DNA from: Xenoacremonium recifei
Taxonomy: Eukaryota > Ascomycota > Sordariomycetes > Hypocreales > Nectriaceae
NCBI GenBank assembly: GCA_012184525.1
Contig: WOFQ01000004.1
Span: 744,001 to 808,000, forward strand
Direction of reading: 5' to 3'
DNA: 64,000 nucleotides
In this document: piece by piece, positions 20,786 to 31,358 of the stretch
Layout of the letters: the number at the start of each line of letters is the position of its first letter
How positions within the stretch are numbered: position 1 is the stretch's first letter
Notes under the pieces: generated by a model
Databases searched by the model: none
Seen by the model: only the letters and a program-made list of their open reading frames with translations
Told to the model about the DNA's origin: nothing
Translations under genes and position numbers: made by a program

Positions 20786-23700
20786 AAGATGGCAGATGGA
20801 GATTTTGTGGATTTCAACCTGAGAGGAGGACCAGACCTGGACTGTGTCTGGGTGCAGGAAGGAAGTGCCTGGAGATGGTGATGGAGTTCCTGCCAGGCGA
20901 CCACTGGAGGTAAAACAGGCAGCACCAGCGCTGAAAAGCAGAAGGCAGCTGGCAGTGGAGCTCGCCTCAACTTTCCACCTCACCTCATCACCTCAACCTC
21001 CACGCTTGATTATTACCGTCGTGACGTTGGCGCTGCTGCGCGCTCCAGCTGCAACTGTAACCCCCCGCTGAACGACTGCTGCTGACCTCCTCCTGGGGCT
21101 CCAGCAGGGATGGACCGGGGGGGCGTGGCCTGGCCTGGCCTGGCGCTGGAGGGCGCTGAGAGGCGGGATTGGGAGAGGGCACGGGCGCTGAACCAACAGG
21201 GATTAGGGGCCGACACTGACAAAGGGCTGTCTGAGTCTGGGCTGATGATGTTTGGGCCCTCACGATGGACTGACTGACCTGACCGACAAAGAAGCACGGA
21301 GAGAAAGAAGAGAGTGGATCGTAAGTAATGATATCGTCCCGCTGCTAGCTGCCATATGCCCGGAGTCTAACAGGAGTGAGGTGGTTGACGATAGCCCGGC
21401 CTCGGTATATCCACGTCTAATAAGACGGAGTAACATCTCCCAACTCGACTATTAGCTTGCTGGCTCAGACTTGAGCCCAGCCTCAGTCCGTCACTCTGTC
21501 CAGACTCCAGAGCCTCCTTTCTTCCCTTGCCCTGTTACACAGCACAGGAGCCGGTCCAACTAACAGCTACCGGAGCCGACAAGGTTGTTGCGTTCATCCC
21601 GGGACTTGCGTTAGCCCAGGAGACTCATCCCTCATTCAATCAGTAATCAATCAATACTCTGTCAATCATACCGACCCAGCCAAGCCATTGACAATAGAAA
21701 TCTGCGGCACGGATACATGGGAATCTTCGGATGATGGCGAGTGACATCTTACGCATTCCTCGTTCAGCAGCGTCTCCAGCGAGTCTCCAGTTGCCGAGGA
21801 CGTCTCCCAAACGGGTGAAAGGTGAGGTCGGCGATGCCGAAGCCGTGGCGGCGAATCACCAACTCGTCAGAGTCTCCCCAAGCGACTGGATCTAGCGTTG
21901 GCACTCTCTCCCAGAATTCCCCCCTAACAACTTAGCATGAACGCACTATATCGGTGGTGGGACCCCTGAGTGCGAGGCCAATCGCCCAGGGGCTTCAATC
22001 GTCACGGCCGCGATGCCGTGTTCGGTACTAGAGAGGCCCTGCTTGACCTCTTGCGGCAGCTTCACAGGAGAAATCGCAGTCAATTCCCAAATCCCAATGT
22101 CCATTATGGGAGTTCAGGAACGCGATATGACATTTGTGACATCCCATGCCTCTCAACACGTCACGATGTTTGCAAACGGGGAGTTGCCGCTGCAAATGTC
22201 TTGCGGCTTCTCCCACCCGGGCAGCCTGAGATGACACATTCCGGGGAATCCAAAGCCGCTGCATCTGCAAGTTACTGACTCAGAGCTGATCCCTGGCACC
22301 CGCAGACGGCGTGCGCCTCACCATAGCCGATCCCCTGGGAATAACTCCCTATTGAGACCACTACGGATAACAGCTCTGACCTCTCTCACGATAGGACTAA
22401 TTCTGCGGAATCTGGCCGGGACCACAAGGACGGACACATGGAGATATGGCGATCGCTCCCTTGTGTCGTCTCCGGGGATCTGGAATAGCCTTTCCTAGAC
22501 GCCCGTCGTCGAGACCAAGCTTTTGACCCAGCTTCTTGTCTGTTCGTGAACAGGAGCTGCTTCTGTCGACTGTCTCTCCTCACGCGTCCCGACCGCTTTG
22601 TCCATGTGGCCGTCGCGACGGTGCAGAGTACCAGCGGGATGGATGGCTGACATTGACAGCACCAACCAACCATCCTCCCTGCAGCCCCAGATCACTCCTT
22701 TCTTTTTCTTTCTCGTTGTCACATCCCAAGCGCTCTCATCGTGCATCCACGCAGCCGTCACACGTCCAATGTCCACGTCTATCACATCTCAGAACGCCAC
22801 GCCGGAGGAGCTGAGTTGTACGACGCTTCTGGAAGCCTTCGATTCCCCCTTCCACCCCCCATCTGAACCCCCCATCCCCCCTAACACATGCAGATAAGCG
22901 ATCCAGATGCTCCTTTGACGTCGTTGGTGGTAGATATCTGTCATTTCGGTAACCCTGTGGCGCCCAGTCGTCATCAGAACCCAACAAGGCCCAGACAGCC
23001 TCATTAACGGTCGGCGGCCGAAAAAGCAAACAAAGAAAACCCACCGCACGCCGCCTCACGATGCAGCAGTCCGCTTCTAGAAGTCTCCTCTCCTCGGCTG
23101 AGGAACCCCGTTTCACGACTGCATCTCACTGTGTCTCGGGATGCTGGTCGTTTCTTGAAAGCGCGCCCCCGGCCCGGTGATCCTCCTTTTCCGCTTCAAA
23201 CAGTGTTCGACCCCCCTCATCCCGCAGGAACTTCGCCCTTCAAAGACATATCCCCGGCGACCCTTTTTCAAGTTTCATGAGAGCTGCCGACAGGGGCCCC
23301 CGTCCGCTACAGCTCACGGCATGTGATTCTAATGGCATCGATGGTTCACCCCTGGTCGGGACCAGAGACGTGGTACACGGCGCGCGGCCTGAAATGGCCG
23401 GCACGCCCTCTTATTTGCCACCGCAACTGTGTCGTGTGGGGGTTCCTCTTTTGAAACACTTCTTTGTCTGCCGGGGTTTCACGGCAATATCGACAGCAGC
23501 TGTCCCTGAAGCTGTGCTTCTGGATCTGGACCGTCTACGGAGTACATCCCTGGAGATTGAGGTGTGCCACCCGCCAGGCCAATCAGGTCAAGTGGCCGTT
23601 CCCGCGGAATCCTTCTAGAAGCCCTGCCCGAATCTTCCGCCTGCATGCATCGCAGCAACCAACAGCCAGCCAGCCAGCCTCATCGACGCCTCTCGGGTGA

Positions 23701-24870
23701 TGCCGTGGATTCTGGACGACCAGAGTTGAGAACTGGTTCGGGCGCTGCTGCGGCCTGCCGCTTCGGGATCCTTCCAATCTCGCGGCGAAGTTGGACGAGC
23801 AAATGAGGGCGCAAGGTCGAGCAGCAGCCGCAAACTCTTGCAGTGGTTTGATTGCGAAGCTGATCACATTGTGGCTGTCCAGCTCGCTAGCTGCGTCTAA
23901 TCTGGCATGTTCGCTCGTCACTGCAGACCGAGCGGTATGAGTCCAGGCCGCACTGGCCTTCTGGGGACCATGGTCGTGCGTTGGTGGGATGCAACACGAC
24001 GATATTGGACGCCCGACTTGGACCGTCCAAACCCTCAATACGGCAGCTCCGAGCATTCCATGCCGTCAAAACGAAAGGCACGGTTCTGCCTCTGGCATGT
24101 CGCGTTCCTTGGAGTCGTCAGGGAACCAACTCCCAATTCGTAGCTCGTGACTCTCCGATCTGCATCCTAACAAGCAGCTTCTGCATTTGCCGGAAACTAG
24201 GTGAGAACCAATCTCGTGTTTTCATTCATCCAGCGCCCGCTGAGATGAGCCTGCATCTTGCAGCTCAACCCATCGGTCTCGTCGTTGTGGGCTCTAGAAC
24301 AGAAATCCAGGGATGTTGGTTGTTCACTTCCAAGAAACTCAATCCCCAATCATATCTGTCCTTTTGGGACGCTAGGGTATTCCCTTAAGAAGTTCCGTGT
24401 TTAATCTTTCTCCAATTAGAGTTCACGGCTCGAGGTCTGGAATTCCGCGAGAGAACAAAGTTTCGGATCCAATATTGGGGTGGTTTCAAACTATTGAGAA
24501 CGTGCACTGGCACACCCTCACCACCGTCGGGTAAAGTCAAAGGCTGGACCCAACATTGTTGCTTGTTTCATGCTGTTCCTTCGGCATAGCTTGTGGACTT
24601 GATAAGAATACTGTAAATGAGAAAATGCTGGCCGTCGGGTTCATCGAAGTCAGACTATAGGGTAGTTCGAATGCTCATGTCAACGCCGGGACGCCAACAT
24701 CAAGACGGGCCAACCTACCAAGCATGTATGTAAGGGAAATTCGATGAAACCCCGTAAACGCCAAGTCTCTTCGGTAACTGACGATCCAAGTCATTCCATC
24801 CCTGTGTGATGACGATGGTTCGCCTCATGACCGTTAGTGCGCTTGGAGGTGGTTGAGCTTGACATGCTGA

Positions 24871-24878
24871 TGACGTCA
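24871..24878. promoter_or_regulatory. TGACGTCA CRE/ATF site
   Basis: A perfect CRE palindrome 168 bp upstream of the ATG at 25046. A second TGACGT half-plus site (TGACGTCC) is at 25026-25033 in the leader. ATF/CREB-type bZIPs such as AtfA bind this site in stress and conidial genes of aspergilli. Confidence 0.45.
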
Positions 24879-25045
24879 AAGACAGCACCTATGGTAAGGC
24901 ATCATATAGTCCATCTGTGAGTTTCTGGACCCCAAAGCTCAATATCTCAAGTGTTCAACGTCAAGAAAGATCAATCGAGTACCCAAATCCGCTAGAAGGT
25001 CACAAAACAAGAACCAACATCCTTGTGACGTCCCCGAGCTTCAAC

Positions 25046-25450
25046 ATGTCCGCCGCCGTTCGCAACTATCTCTACCGGGTAACTCCCCGAAGCGCCTCCT
25101 ACCACACATCCGTCGCCCTCCGCGCCTACAAGAACTCACAAGACCGTAATTCACTACGTCCCGGCTCGACCGAATACACAAAATCCGGGCGAGATGACGA
25201 GGCTGCCTCAGAACACCCCGATGCCGCCTTTAACCCAGACAAGACGTCGCCGGAGGAGGCCCTGCGGACGAGCAAACAGGAGAGTGTGGACAGTGATGCC
25301 CTCGAGGCTAGTGGAGCGAACCAGGACTTGAAGAAGGCGGCTGGGGATGAGAAGACTGCGAGGCGCACTGGGGCAGGGAAGGAAATTTCTAAGGGGGGTA
25401 CCAGTCGGGAAAAGAGCAGTGAGAAGAGGGGGACATTGAACAAGGATTAA
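25046..25450 (+). CDS. Small hydrophilic protein with a mitochondrial-type N-terminus
   Basis: A single exon encodes 134 residues. The start at 25046 (MSAAVRNYLYRVTPRSAS) gives a basic, amphipathic, acid-free leader of about 30 residues that looks like a mitochondrial presequence. The mature part is very hydrophilic, rich in Lys, Glu, Ser and Ala, and ends SSEKRGTLNKD, resembling LEA-like or intrinsically disordered stress proteins. The same frame is open back to 24917, but that part lacks the targeting character. I recall similar small uncharacterised proteins in Eurotiales (with a xxRPGSTEYTKSGxDDEAA motif) but cannot name a family. A CRE site upstream suggests stress or conidial control. 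Function unknown. Confidence 0.65.
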   Translation: MSAAVRNYLYRVTPRSASYHTSVALRAYKNSQDRNSLRPGSTEYTKSGRDDEAASEHPDAAFNPDKTSPEEALRTSKQESVDSDALEASGANQDLKKAAGDEKTARRTGAGKEISKGGTSREKSSEKRGTLNKD

Positions 25451-26213
25451 GGGAATGTGCATATGGGCAGGGCAGGGAGGGTCAGTACTTGTACGAATAT
25501 GTGAAGCACCAGGGTCGTCATATCATATTTCTGCATATCTGTAGGGTATAGAACGGTGGCGATAGTCGAGAGAGCTCTATTGTATCTGTTAACTGCTACA
25601 AGCATAACAGCATATATATTTTCTTGCCTTAATTGATGATTCCAGGGAGTGTCTCCTGTATGCTGTGACGGAGTCGGGCGTGTTGAGTGCGTGATGGGTG
25701 GAGAAAGGTCTTGCGACGGTGATTTGGATCAGCTTCAGTGGTATCCTATGCACGCTTGCATGGTAAAATACTGCTAGAGAGTCAATCATGAAGGTTCACG
25801 GCTCGTAATTCAGGAGAATGTTTTGTCTTTCTACTTCAGTTGCAAATGTGTTACACAGATTCATTGCTCCCGCCATCAAATTTTCAACGTTGCATGGGGA
25901 TCATGTCCCCTGATCATGGTTGAGGACTGCTTGTGCTATGTTGATACTTTGAACCTCCTGCATGTCTTGCGAAGAATCACCTACGCCTAAAGAAAAGACC
26001 CCTTCTCACAATTGTGACTGACGCTGGCATGGCCTTGATTCCTTGAGACTGTTTACCTTCATTCATGCTTGATGCAGTGTCATGAGGGAAGCACCGAGTG
26101 CGAGCATATTAAGAACAGGGACATGTCTCGAATTGCAGAGATATCGACTCAAGGCATTGGTACACGCTTCTAAGCTTCTATATCAGCAATATATCAACCA
26201 CAAATCGTCCAAA

Positions 26214-27055
26214 ATGAGACAATTCAAGATGGAGGAGGTGGGAAACCCGCTCACTCACTTCCGGATCACAGTGCTCGAGATCTTCACCGAAATCGACCCC
26301 TCCAACCCCAATGCAGTCGAAGACGCCGTCAAAAAGTTCTTTGATATGCAGCCCTGGAGCGAGAACCTTGGATCCTGCCTCAATGTCTTCTGGACAGAGT
26401 TCCTGACTGTCGTCAAGGACACAACTCCTGGAGATCCTCGCATGGGCCTCCTCGCTGAGGTTGTTTGGAAGATTGAGACGCATAACGCCGGACGTTATAA
26501 GATCTTTGACAAGGAGTACCGGCTTTGGAAGGACCTGCCGCTGTTGCGTGAGCATATCGACCAAGCCTGGGATTGTGAGTTATCCATGCTTTTGATAATG
26601 AGATAGGCTGACTCTTGTTGCTAGTTTACGACCGGAAGGGCGGTCCTCCGAAGGAATCCTCATGGGCTTCTCTCAACTCGTTCGTGGCTCGCATCCACGG
26701 AGCCATCGACTGCATGGATCTTGCCATCGAAGCTCTCCGTAGTTCTCTCGAGCAGGTGCTTGATGATAAGCAGCGAGCTGTCTGCGCTTTGGAAACGACA
26801 CACGAATGGATCACTCACGCAGGAGCGAAGCTGTACTATGAGGCCCTGACTCTTCCGGAGGACAGCGTCAAGTACGAAAAGCTCTTGCCGGGTTCTCTGG
26901 CTGAAGACGTCGGTCCAGGACTGACTTTGGCGCGGTTGAAGTTCTGGAGGGAGAGGGTTGAGGAGCTGATGGCTCAAGTTCGGGGTCGGGGTGATGTGTG
27001 GGCAAGGGCCGAGAAGACGGTGAATCAGATGAAGGGGTTTGAGATGGTGAGGTGA
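26214..27055 (+). CDS. DUF3632-family protein
   Basis: Two exons (26214-26574, 26625-27055) encode 263 residues. The chosen start, MRQFKMEEVGNPLTH, follows AAAATG; an upstream in-frame ATG at 26082 would add 44 residues of less typical sequence. The pattern fits the fungal DUF3632 family: a helical N-terminus, LWKDLPLLREHIDQAWDF, SWASLNSFVARI, then an Ala-rich helix pair ending HEWITHAGAKLYYEAL. No catalytic motif, signal peptide or membrane segment is visible. DUF3632 proteins are expanded in filamentous ascomycetes and have no known role. The gene converges on the RING gene, with about 220 bp between stops. Confidence 0.78.
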
Positions 27056-27278
27056 GATTTTTGGGGGTCGTGAACCCATTCCATTCCATAGTCAAATAGA
27101 ACTCCATGGCATATTGCCGAGATACATGCTCTTCCCCAGAATCCATGTCGCAGATGCAGGTCTCTTAGCATTGACAAACCCCCAACCAACTCCAGGACGC
27201 CCAATCACAACAGAAACACCACGCCAATGCTCGCTTTTCACATCCCCTCAGTATCCCAAGTAGAGAGAGACGCCATCC

Positions 27279-27925
27279 TTAAGCATACATCATGTCACCG
27301 TCCTCCTCCTCGCTATCCTCCACCACAGGAACCTCTTTCTTCTTGCCCATTTCCTGACGACACATAGGACACGTGCCCTTGCTCCTCAACCACGGCCCAA
27401 CACACTCCAGATCAAACCGATGACGGCCCTGACACGGCAACTCGACGACCAAGCACCACTCGTCCTCAAGATAGGGCACCTTGCAGATCGCACAATCATC
27501 ATCCTTCTTCAGCGTCTTGCGATTCACGCGGTCCAGCGAATCCACAAACTCCTGCGACACGCCCTGCAGCCGCGTCGGCGGGTCATGAATGTCCTCCTCC
27601 AGCGACGCAATCAGGTTCTCCAGGAAGGCGGCGTTGTCGGGCGTGGGAGCCGTGGTGCGCAGCGTTTGTAGTTGGTCTTGCAGGAGGCGGAAGAGCGAGG
27701 CGGTGTCGACGGGCGTGGGCGTCGCGTGCGGGTTGTGCTGGGGCGTGGCGTCGCCGGAGGGCTCGCTGAGTTGGTTGAGGAGCGAGAAGAAGGAGGCCAT
27801 GTCGATGCGGCGGCCGCGTCGGGGCTCGGAGAACTGGACGTTGTGCTCGACTGGAGGAGGGGATGGTTAGCAGGGATTGTCGAGAAGAGGGATGATGTGA
27901 GCGTACCTTCGTATTGGGTCGCCAT
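27279..27925 (-). CDS. RING finger protein, putative E3 ubiquitin ligase
   Basis: Two exons (27925-27907, 27850-27279) encode 196 residues starting MATQYEVEHNVQFSEP. A Ser/Thr/Pro-rich middle precedes a C-terminal RING: DDDCAICKVPY, then ELPCQGRHRFDLECVG, then GTCPMCRQ. The zinc ligands read C-x2-C, C-x3-H, then Asp (in RFDLEC) where a RING-H2 has His, then C and C-x2-C, so one ligand position is Asp. The tail is acidic (VVEDSEEEDGDMMYA). Proteins of this layout pass ubiquitin from an E2 to a substrate; the substrate is unknown. The first exon codes only six residues plus one base and is supported by GTACGC/CCAG borders and phase. Confidence 0.82.
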
Positions 27926-28720
27926 GGTGAGCTGTTGTGATGGATGGGGAATTGGTAGAGAGAGGAAGAGGAGGAGTTAGGGAGGGAGGAGGGGAGTGCG
28001 AGAGGTTGCGGTGGTGAGGGTGGTGGTAGTTGTATAGGTCTAGGCAGATGGCAGTCGTCGCAAGTAGAATCGGAGTTGAAGGTCCCGTCCCGCCAGACAG
28101 AGCCTTAGTGAGGGGCAGCTGTTAGAGGAGAGCTGCAGGGACCTTCCTTAGCTTAGCACTTGCAGGACACACAGTATGAATGAACTCCAACACATCTGAA
28201 GAAACATGATACAATCCTATGCTTGCAGGCATATAGACAGACGAATTGAGTCATCTGAACGTTTGCCCGCCTCACAGCCACGCCGCCGCCACAGCTCCGT
28301 CGACCACCACCAGCCTCGGTCTTGGGAATCGGACTTCCACCCAATCCCCCGGGGTTCGAAACTCCGCCCCGCGGGATTGGGAAGCTCTAGAGCTCTTCGT
28401 AGCTGTCATTGATCCTCCGCCTGGCTATCAGCGAACTGGGTAGTCCACGGGTTTGGAACGCAGAGATACTATATAAGACGTCGTCATGACTGCAGTCCTT
28501 GAGGGGTATCATACCATCTAAGCTTGTTTCCAAATCCTCCCGAGTGTCTCAACTTTTCAATTGGGCCATCAATCACTTCATTGGCCAGTGTCACATGTTC
28601 CCATCTGCGTCCCGCATCTACTACAACCATTAACATCCATCTCCCTCCCGCACCATCCGCCATATCTTCACCCTCAACACCAAGAACATAACATCACCTC
28701 ACCAACACACTACACTCAAA
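27926..28720. promoter_or_regulatory. Shared promoter of the RING gene and FMP52
   Basis: A 795-bp interval between divergent genes. It contains an inverted pair of CCAAT boxes at 28341-28380 and CA/TC-rich leader sequence before 28721. No further gene seen. Confidence 0.45.
28341..28380. promoter_or_regulatory. Inverted repeat carrying two opposed CCAAT boxes
   Basis: CCAATCCC at 28341-28348 is mirrored by GGGATTGG at 28373-28380, an exact 8-bp inverted repeat with a 24-bp spacer. Each arm contains a CCAAT box in opposite orientation, the target of the HAP/CBC complex. It sits 340 bp upstream of FMP52 and 415 bp upstream of the RING gene. Confidence 0.45.
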
Positions 28721-29434
28721 ATGGCCTCCCCATCCGCCGCCATCATCGGCTCAACCGGCCTCGTTGGCTCTCACATCCTCACCACCCTCATCGCAACCGA
28801 CACCTTCCCCTCGCTGCACACCATCACCCGCCGCGCCCCCAAGGCCTCCTCGCCACGCCTCAACGCCATCATCTCCGCCGACACCACCACCTGGGCCGCA
28901 TCTCTCTCATCGCTCACCCCGCCCGCCACCACCGTCTTCTCCGCGCTCGGCACCACCCGTGCGCAGGCTGGCGGGCTGGACGCGCAGTGGAAGATCGACC
29001 ATGACCTGAACGTCGAGCTGGCCAAGGCGGCGAAAGATGCCGGGGCAAAGACCTTCGTGTTTGTGTCCAGCGGGGGCACGCGCGGCATGCTCAGCAGCTG
29101 GTCGCCGTATGCGAAGATGAAGATCGGCGTGGAGGACGCGGTGCGCGAGCTGGGCTTCGAGCATGCTGTGATTCTGCGGCCGGGGATGATTCTGGGCGAG
29201 CGCGAGACGAAGCGCAGCGTGGAGGGCGTCGCGCAGGGCCTTGTGCGCTGCCTTAGCCACGTGGGCTTGCAGGATACGCTGGGCCAGGAGGCCGAGGTGA
29301 TTGCCCGCGCGGCTGTCAAGGCTGCGCAGATGGTGGAGGAGGGCAAGGCGCCCAGCAAGTACTGGGTTGTCGAGGCTGCCGATATTGTGAAGATGGGGAG
29401 GACGGAGTGGAAGGACGGCGAGGGGAAGCAGTGA
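28721..29434 (+). CDS. FMP52: FMP52-like NAD(P)-binding protein, mitochondrial outer membrane
   Basis: A single exon encodes 237 residues. The N-terminal Rossmann motif STGLVGSHIL (pattern TGxVGxxxL) is near residue 10, FSALGTTRAQAGG follows around 70, then KTFVFVSSGGTRG, and SPYAKMKIGVEDAVRELGF with the YxxxK pair of atypical short-chain dehydrogenases. The sequence LRPGMILGERETKRSVE is diagnostic of the FMP52/HTATIP2 group. Yeast Fmp52 is found in purified mitochondria and ER; its substrate is unknown. Length equals that of fungal homologues. Riboflavin kinase follows on the same strand, 840 bp downstream, which is a neat but probably incidental association with flavin metabolism. Confidence 0.9.
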   Translation: MASPSAAIIGSTGLVGSHILTTLIATDTFPSLHTITRRAPKASSPRLNAIISADTTTWAASLSSLTPPATTVFSALGTTRAQAGGLDAQWKIDHDLNVELAKAAKDAGAKTFVFVSSGGTRGMLSSWSPYAKMKIGVEDAVRELGFEHAVILRPGMILGERETKRSVEGVAQGLVRCLSHVGLQDTLGQEAEVIARAAVKAAQMVEEGKAPSKYWVVEAADIVKMGRTEWKDGEGKQ

Positions 29435-30277
29435 GTAATGGCGCAGCTGGCGTATGAGCTTTGCAGTTCCGTGCTCTCTCGGACAGTCCCTTGGTATCAC
29501 GGACTGGATACTAGGAAGCACATTGATCTCATGTGTATCATGCTATATACACGACGCGATGGATGAGCCAATCGCATCTCATCTGGGAGGAGACATTTCA
29601 AGGCGGTGGTGGATTTTTGACTGTTGTGACATGATATCCATGGAGGAGACCAAGTTTGTACGACTTCTCGTTGCTGTAATGAAACCAAGTTATATTTAGC
29701 TGGGACAGGGCATAGTGCCGATTAATAACGAATGCTTCAGACAGACACACTGGAACACGATTATAAATGAGCTGAAGTACATGATGTCTGGACACGAGCA
29801 CGCCTTACTTGTATTCGATTTCCAACTCGACTGTAGCACTTAGCACGCCGTACAGCGGGAAGCTATTCTCAAACCAGGGCTTGATTGCAGACTGCATTGC
29901 CTTCTGCAGAGTCCTGCCTCACCTCGGGTCAGCAATTCGTCCATCTCGAATCCAACATCTCTCGCACTTCGGCGCCCATCCAAGCCCGGCCCGCGCATGC
30001 CCCACATCACCGCCGATAACGACCGCGACTCTTCTGCCGCTTCCACGGCATTCCGCAGCTCTTCCCGCCTCAATCAACATCACAGACGCCTCTCTCTCCC
30101 ACTCACAATCCTCAGCGTGCTTCTCAGTGCTCTCCTTCTCTGCTGTGCTGTCCTTCCAACTGCTATTCACCGAACGCGCCCCCTCGCCCGCACCTCCCGT
30201 CCTCACGCCTCATATTGGCGGGGTAGCTCCCAGATCCGTCCGCTTTCATCAACCAACCCCTCCAGCTCACCTCAACC
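29435..30277. other. Intergenic between FMP52 and riboflavin kinase
   Basis: No supported gene. The last 350 bp are C/T-rich on the plus strand (CTCTCTCTCCCACTC near 30090) and are probably the leader and promoter of the riboflavin kinase. Confidence 0.4.
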
Positions 30278-30924
30278 ATGACATCTCGACCCTCCGTTGT
30301 TGGCCCCGCCGAGGGCCCTGAGACTCCCTATCCGTACCGAATGGAAGGCAAAGTCATCTCAGGCTTCGGCCGCGGTTCCAAAGAGGTACGCTACGCCTCA
30401 CTCCCAGCTCACTCACTCACCCCTCATCTCATGAACATCACCAAAGCTCACACACCTCCCAGCTCGGCATCCCCACCGCCAACCTCCCCGTCGACGCTTC
30501 CATAACCCCCTGGATCGCCGACATCCCCTCCGGCGTGTACTTCGGCTACGCCTCGCTCGCCCTCTCGTCCACGCACCCGGACCGGCCTGCGTCCACGCCC
30601 GAGTTCCTCGTGTATCCCATGGTCATGTCCATCGGCTACAACCCCTTCTACAAGAACACTGTGCGCAGTGCCGAGGTCCACGTGCTGCACAAGTTCTCCG
30701 CCGACTTCTACGACGCCCCCATGCGACTCCTCCTGCTCGGCTTCATCCGCGAGGAGAAGGACTACTCCAGCCTCGAAGCTCTTATCGAGGATATCAATTT
30801 TGATTGCGAGGTTGCCAAGAATAGTTTGGCCCGGGAGGCTTGGGCCCCGAAGAAGGGTGTTGTTGTGGATGGAGCTGATGTCGATGGAAAGCTGGACTAT
30901 TCATGGCTTGTGAGACCCCTGTAG
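30278..30924 (+). CDS. fmn1: Riboflavin kinase (ATP:riboflavin 5'-phosphotransferase)
   Basis: Two exons (30278-30385, 30463-30924) encode 189 residues, the usual length of fungal monofunctional Fmn1. The enzyme phosphorylates riboflavin to FMN. Motifs: YRMEGKVISGFGRGSKELG followed by IPTANLPV, the PTAN motif that binds ATP-Mg; SGVYFGYASL; YPMVMSIGYNPFYKN; and EVHVLHKFSADFYDAPM, where the Glu is the catalytic base of the family. LLLGFIREEKDYSSLEALIEDI closes the barrel. The intron separates SKE from LGIPTAN and is phase 0. Confidence 0.95.
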
Positions 30925-31358
30925 AGCATCATGTAGAGAGCAGCATTACGGAAAAAAAGGTTAGATGGAGCGCCCAGGAGTTTTCAAGATAAGATAGACG
31001 GTCCTTTTGTCAAGACCCTATTCTCTGTCCTAAGCTGCTGCGATTCCTACCCAACCCGAGCCCTGGGTATCCAACGAGACCCCCTTTATCCCCTGCCCAT
31101 CTCACTTCATTGCGTTTCAAACCTCAATCCATCCACAACTGCTAAAAGTATTGACAATGAAAACCATGTACTCGAATCGTATCATGACCATTCTCCCATC
31201 AAGGGCCGTGCGGCTTTTCCTCTTTCAAAACTTTGCCACTGGTGGTAACAAATAGCCCGGCCCCATACCGCCAGCGTATATTTCATCAAGTAAACTCCCC
31301 TCGTGCATAGTAAAAAGGGAGAAAGAACGTATGAGTCCCATGAACAAGCCAGCTAGCC
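30925..31358. other. Convergent 3' flanks of fmn1 and acuK
   Basis: About 430 bp, no coding signal. Confidence 0.45.

Larger units (their letters stand above)
19655..25045. other. Gene-poor interval upstream of the YANK kinase
   Basis: About 5.4 kb with no supported gene. From 19690 to 21250 it is purine-rich on the plus strand with simple tracts: GGATG tandem repeats at 20769-20785, GGA/GAGA runs, and GGCCTGGCCTGGCCTGG near 21125-21145. The rest has overlapping short frames on both strands without family resemblance. It may hold a long kinase leader and promoter, or non-coding transcripts. Confidence 0.4.

Noticed and set aside
21970..22278. Small overlapping frames on both strands
   Set aside because: Mutual shadows without start context, splice sites or homology.
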